37,091 bases of DNA, from NCBI GenBank assembly GCA_017744805.1, contig JAGIAP010000011.1, positions 1 through 37,091 on the forward strand, written 5' to 3'. The notes beneath the pieces were generated by a model, which was not told the DNA's origin, made no database searches, and was given only the letters and a program-made list of their open reading frames with translations. This document shows positions 34,835 through 37,091 of the stretch, in pieces; position 1 is the first letter of the stretch; every line of letters starts with the position of its first letter. A program made the translations under genes and the position numbers. Source of the stretch: Chitinophagaceae bacterium. GTDB lineage: Bacteria > Bacteroidota > Bacteroidia > Chitinophagales > Chitinophagaceae.

Positions 34835-35048
34835 CAGGTTCATCCTTTTTTTGTTTTCCTGTTTTATCTTTTCCCTGAATGAAATAGTTGAATAATCTCT
34901 CACAGCAATAGACAGTCTCATCTCCCCAATCCCCTGCATACATCGTCGGAAAATAAAGCTTCAGTTTTTCCAATATGAACGATAGCTCAACAATGATCCA
35001 TACATATCCGAAAGGGTAGCTGTTATCTTTTACCATTTCCGCATGCAT
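34761..35048 (-). CDS. Possible small hypothetical protein (uncertain)
   Basis: 95-aa ORF mostly in the otherwise empty gap 34835-35159, with an AGGA-like sequence before the start. It overlaps the SRPBCC 3' end tail-to-tail by 74 nt. Confidence 0.25.
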   Translation of the reverse strand: MHAEMVKDNSYPFGYVWIIVELSFILEKLKLYFPTMYAGDWGDETVYCCERLFNYFIQGKDKTGKQKKDEPVIAPAVAHLHLISAITAKRCSSKN

Positions 35049-35159
35049 TCCTGCGATGGCGAAATGAGGTATGGACTGGCTATAGGGTGAAAAAACGGTT
35101 TTCCGGGCTGGTGGAGTTGTTTAGATTTGGTGCCAATTTTTACCTTATTCATTGAACAT

Positions 35160-35453
35160 ATGCACAATCAGGAAACAAACTTGTTCCGGATCCGGCAACA
35201 GTATGAACTTATTGTAGAATGGTTCAGACTGCATGGCGGAAAAGATAAAAATGGGGCTTCCATGCACCCCGAAGTGCCTGCCGGCCTGCCTTCCCCCGAA
35301 AAGGCGACGATCCCGCAGATCCAGCTCATTGCTGAATTATTGAAAGATGGGGTGCTTGATAAGTATAATACTGAATACGCTTCCAATGGACTTGCGTTGG
35401 AGCAGATCGCAGAGGACATCCTTGCATTACTCTCTCCGGGTATGAATGCTTGA
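35160..35453 (+). CDS. Small hypothetical protein
   Basis: 97-aa ORF from ATG 35160 (MHNQETNLFRIRQQYELIVEWFRLHGGKDKNGASMHPEVPAGLP...). A -7-like TACCTTAT lies nearby. Confidence 0.6.
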   Translation: MHNQETNLFRIRQQYELIVEWFRLHGGKDKNGASMHPEVPAGLPSPEKATIPQIQLIAELLKDGVLDKYNTEYASNGLALEQIAEDILALLSPGMNA

Positions 35454-35543
35454 GGATATTGATTATTCTGGGCGGATATCGTTTAAAGAAAAATATGTTC
35501 CCTTATTGTGATCACTCTGGCAAGTTCCTGTATGTCTCGTTGG

Positions 35544-36797
35544 CTACTCGAATACCAATACAATTTCATTATTCTTCGACAGATCTGTATTGAGCGTAAG
35601 GGTTTTGCTCTCTCCGCCGTATTTGATGCGTAATTCAGCAGTATTGGGTGGTATGGAACCGAGGTTATCGGCTACAAAAAGCAATCGGTTCTCGCCTTTG
35701 TTCAGTTTGATGAGGATCTCCTGTATGGCGCGCTTTACCGGGAATCCGCGTTTGATCCATTCCCCATTCAGTCTGAGAGAGATGCTGTCCCCATCCTGGA
35801 CCTGTGTATCCCGTAATTCCAGAATGATCTCCGCAGTATTGACAGGGATCCTGGCCAGGGGAGTAGTGAAACGTCGCGTTACGGTATCAGGTGTCCGTTC
35901 CTGTTGCAGTGTTGGTACAGGAGCATGGTAAATATTGGCTACGATGAAGGTGGCATAAGCATTGTAGCGGTTGCCGAATGAGAAGGCATATTCTTTTCCA
36001 TCGATATTGGTCAGCAACTTGCCTGTATTCGGTTGTATATTCCCGTAATTGTCAGCAAAGAAAATAAGGAGGTTCCTGCCGCTATCCAGTATCAATTCCT
36101 GTACACGATTCTTGTCTGTGATCTGTTCTTGCGTAAATACAGCCTTCCCGTTGTGTAGCAGCGTAACCGTGTCTTTGTCATAGCGTTCATTATCCTCCAG
36201 TTTCACGATGAGTTGGTTTTGCCTGGATATGATGCTGTCATAGATCCCGAAATATACCTTGCTGGTTTCCGGGTGAAGTATTCGCCGGGCGCTGGAATCG
36301 GGAAACGGCTTGTTGGTTGAGCGGGAGAGCGTGATCCGTTCCCGGTATAGAAAATCTCGTAACATCACTTTGGAGTGAACGAAGATCTCATCATCGACGT
36401 ACATGCCCCGCATCCAGAAATCAGCCTTGTCGATGAACAGGCGATTGACACTGATTGTATTATCCTTCAGTTGTAGTGTGCCGTTCAGGTACCAGAGCCA
36501 GATGCCTAATTTGAAAGGAGTTTCCTGCAAAGGATATTTGGAACGTCCGATGCCCAGTTCGGATTCACTCTTCCGGACCAGCAAAAACTCATAAACGCCG
36601 GTAAAGACCCTGTTCTGTATCCTGATCACCGCCGGGTATAGCAGGCCCTGCTGTGGCTTCCCGATATGTATCTGGAGATTGATCTCCGGATGGTTCGTTG
36701 GCTTCCAGGTCATTTGCCAAACACCCGTCCAGGGATCCGTTTGCGCGTTCGCTGTAGAAAACAGGAAAACAGAAAATATGTAAACGAGGGATCGCAT
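35544..36797 (-). CDS. Secreted hypothetical protein with a tandemly duplicated C-terminal domain
   Basis: Signal peptide MRSLVYIFSVFLFSTANAQ from ATG 36797. Two related ~90-aa units share N-LLxFxADNxGxIxPNT. Confidence 0.8.
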   Translation of the reverse strand: MRSLVYIFSVFLFSTANAQTDPWTGVWQMTWKPTNHPEINLQIHIGKPQQGLLYPAVIRIQNRVFTGVYEFLLVRKSESELGIGRSKYPLQETPFKLGIWLWYLNGTLQLKDNTISVNRLFIDKADFWMRGMYVDDEIFVHSKVMLRDFLYRERITLSRSTNKPFPDSSARRILHPETSKVYFGIYDSIISRQNQLIVKLEDNERYDKDTVTLLHNGKAVFTQEQITDKNRVQELILDSGRNLLIFFADNYGNIQPNTGKLLTNIDGKEYAFSFGNRYNAYATFIVANIYHAPVPTLQQERTPDTVTRRFTTPLARIPVNTAEIILELRDTQVQDGDSISLRLNGEWIKRGFPVKRAIQEILIKLNKGENRLLFVADNLGSIPPNTAELRIKYGGESKTLTLNTDLSKNNEIVLVFE

Positions 36798-36931
36798 AGG
36801 AGATGGCAACTTAACAAAAAAAATGATGCACCTCAAATCTTCAGTTGGTCAACCAGAATTTGCAGTTGGTCCATTGAGTATCGTAAAACCCCTGTGGATG
36901 GATAACTTCAACGTCCATCAACACATCGAAA

Positions 36932-37091
36932 ATGAAGCGTATATATTTCTGCCTCCTGGCCATAGCCACCACTTTGTTCTCCATGGGGCAATCCGGGAAG
37001 AAAATGGTCACCATCAAAGGAACCCTCACCGGCGATCTGAAAGGACATAATAAGATCTATCTTATTACACGTACCGGTACAGATTCAGCCC
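36932..37091 (+). CDS. Truncated N-terminus of a secreted protein (possibly DUF4369/thioredoxin-type)
   Basis: Frame from ATG 36932 open to window end: MKRIYFCLLAIATTLFSMGQSGKKMVTIKGTLTGDLKGHNKIYLITRTGTDSA. Signal peptide plus an I.G.l.G...g...iyL-type start. Not in the ORF track. Confidence 0.6.
   Translation, partial: MKRIYFCLLAIATTLFSMGQSGKKMVTIKGTLTGDLKGHNKIYLITRTGTDSA

Noticed and set aside
1-37091. CRISPR arrays, tRNA/rRNA genes, transposases, phage genes or recognisable defence systems
   Set aside because: I saw no regularly spaced direct repeats, RNA-gene hallmarks or relevant protein motifs in the window.

Overview
The window is a chromosomal segment from a Bacteroidetes genome, probably Chitinophagaceae-like. 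Evidence for this is the SusC/SusD pair, a type IX (T9SS) sorting tail, and TAnnTTTG-type -7 promoter elements. About 35 genes are supported. In order they are: a partial GDPD phosphodiesterase; a GyrI-like protein; an HxlR regulator; a prohibitin/SPFH protein coupled to an untracked 56-aa membrane ORF; an SDR oxidoreductase; a ROK regulator with SusC/SusD; YeiH with a LysR regulator; a TolC-MacA-MacB(ATPase)-MacB(permease) efflux operon; a hypothetical secreted protein; a parallel-beta-helix-like protein with a T9SS repeat protein; an NTF2-like protein; an SGNH esterase; a mannan-type cluster (GH26, SSS symporter, AGE-family 2-epimerase, DAACS symporter); PhnA; a DUF6985-like protein; GNAT; a GlxA-type AraC regulator; VOC; DUF4287; a DUF1444-like protein; a metallophosphoesterase; SRPBCC; a secreted tandem-domain protein; and a truncated secreted ORF at the right edge. 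I saw no tRNA, rRNA, CRISPR array, transposase or clear defence system. The best candidates for a second look are: the 56-aa membrane ORF overlapping the prohibitin start by ATGA; a 50-bp near-palindrome in the hxlR leader; a dyad between SGNH and GH26 whose two arms each carry a perfect -7 element pointing outward; a tolC leader with an 8-bp long-range stem closing just before the start codon; a terminator-like hairpin between the ROK gene and susC; and a mannan cluster that matches the Bacteroides fragilis order but lacks the GH130 phosphorylase. All homology calls are by eye, with no database search.
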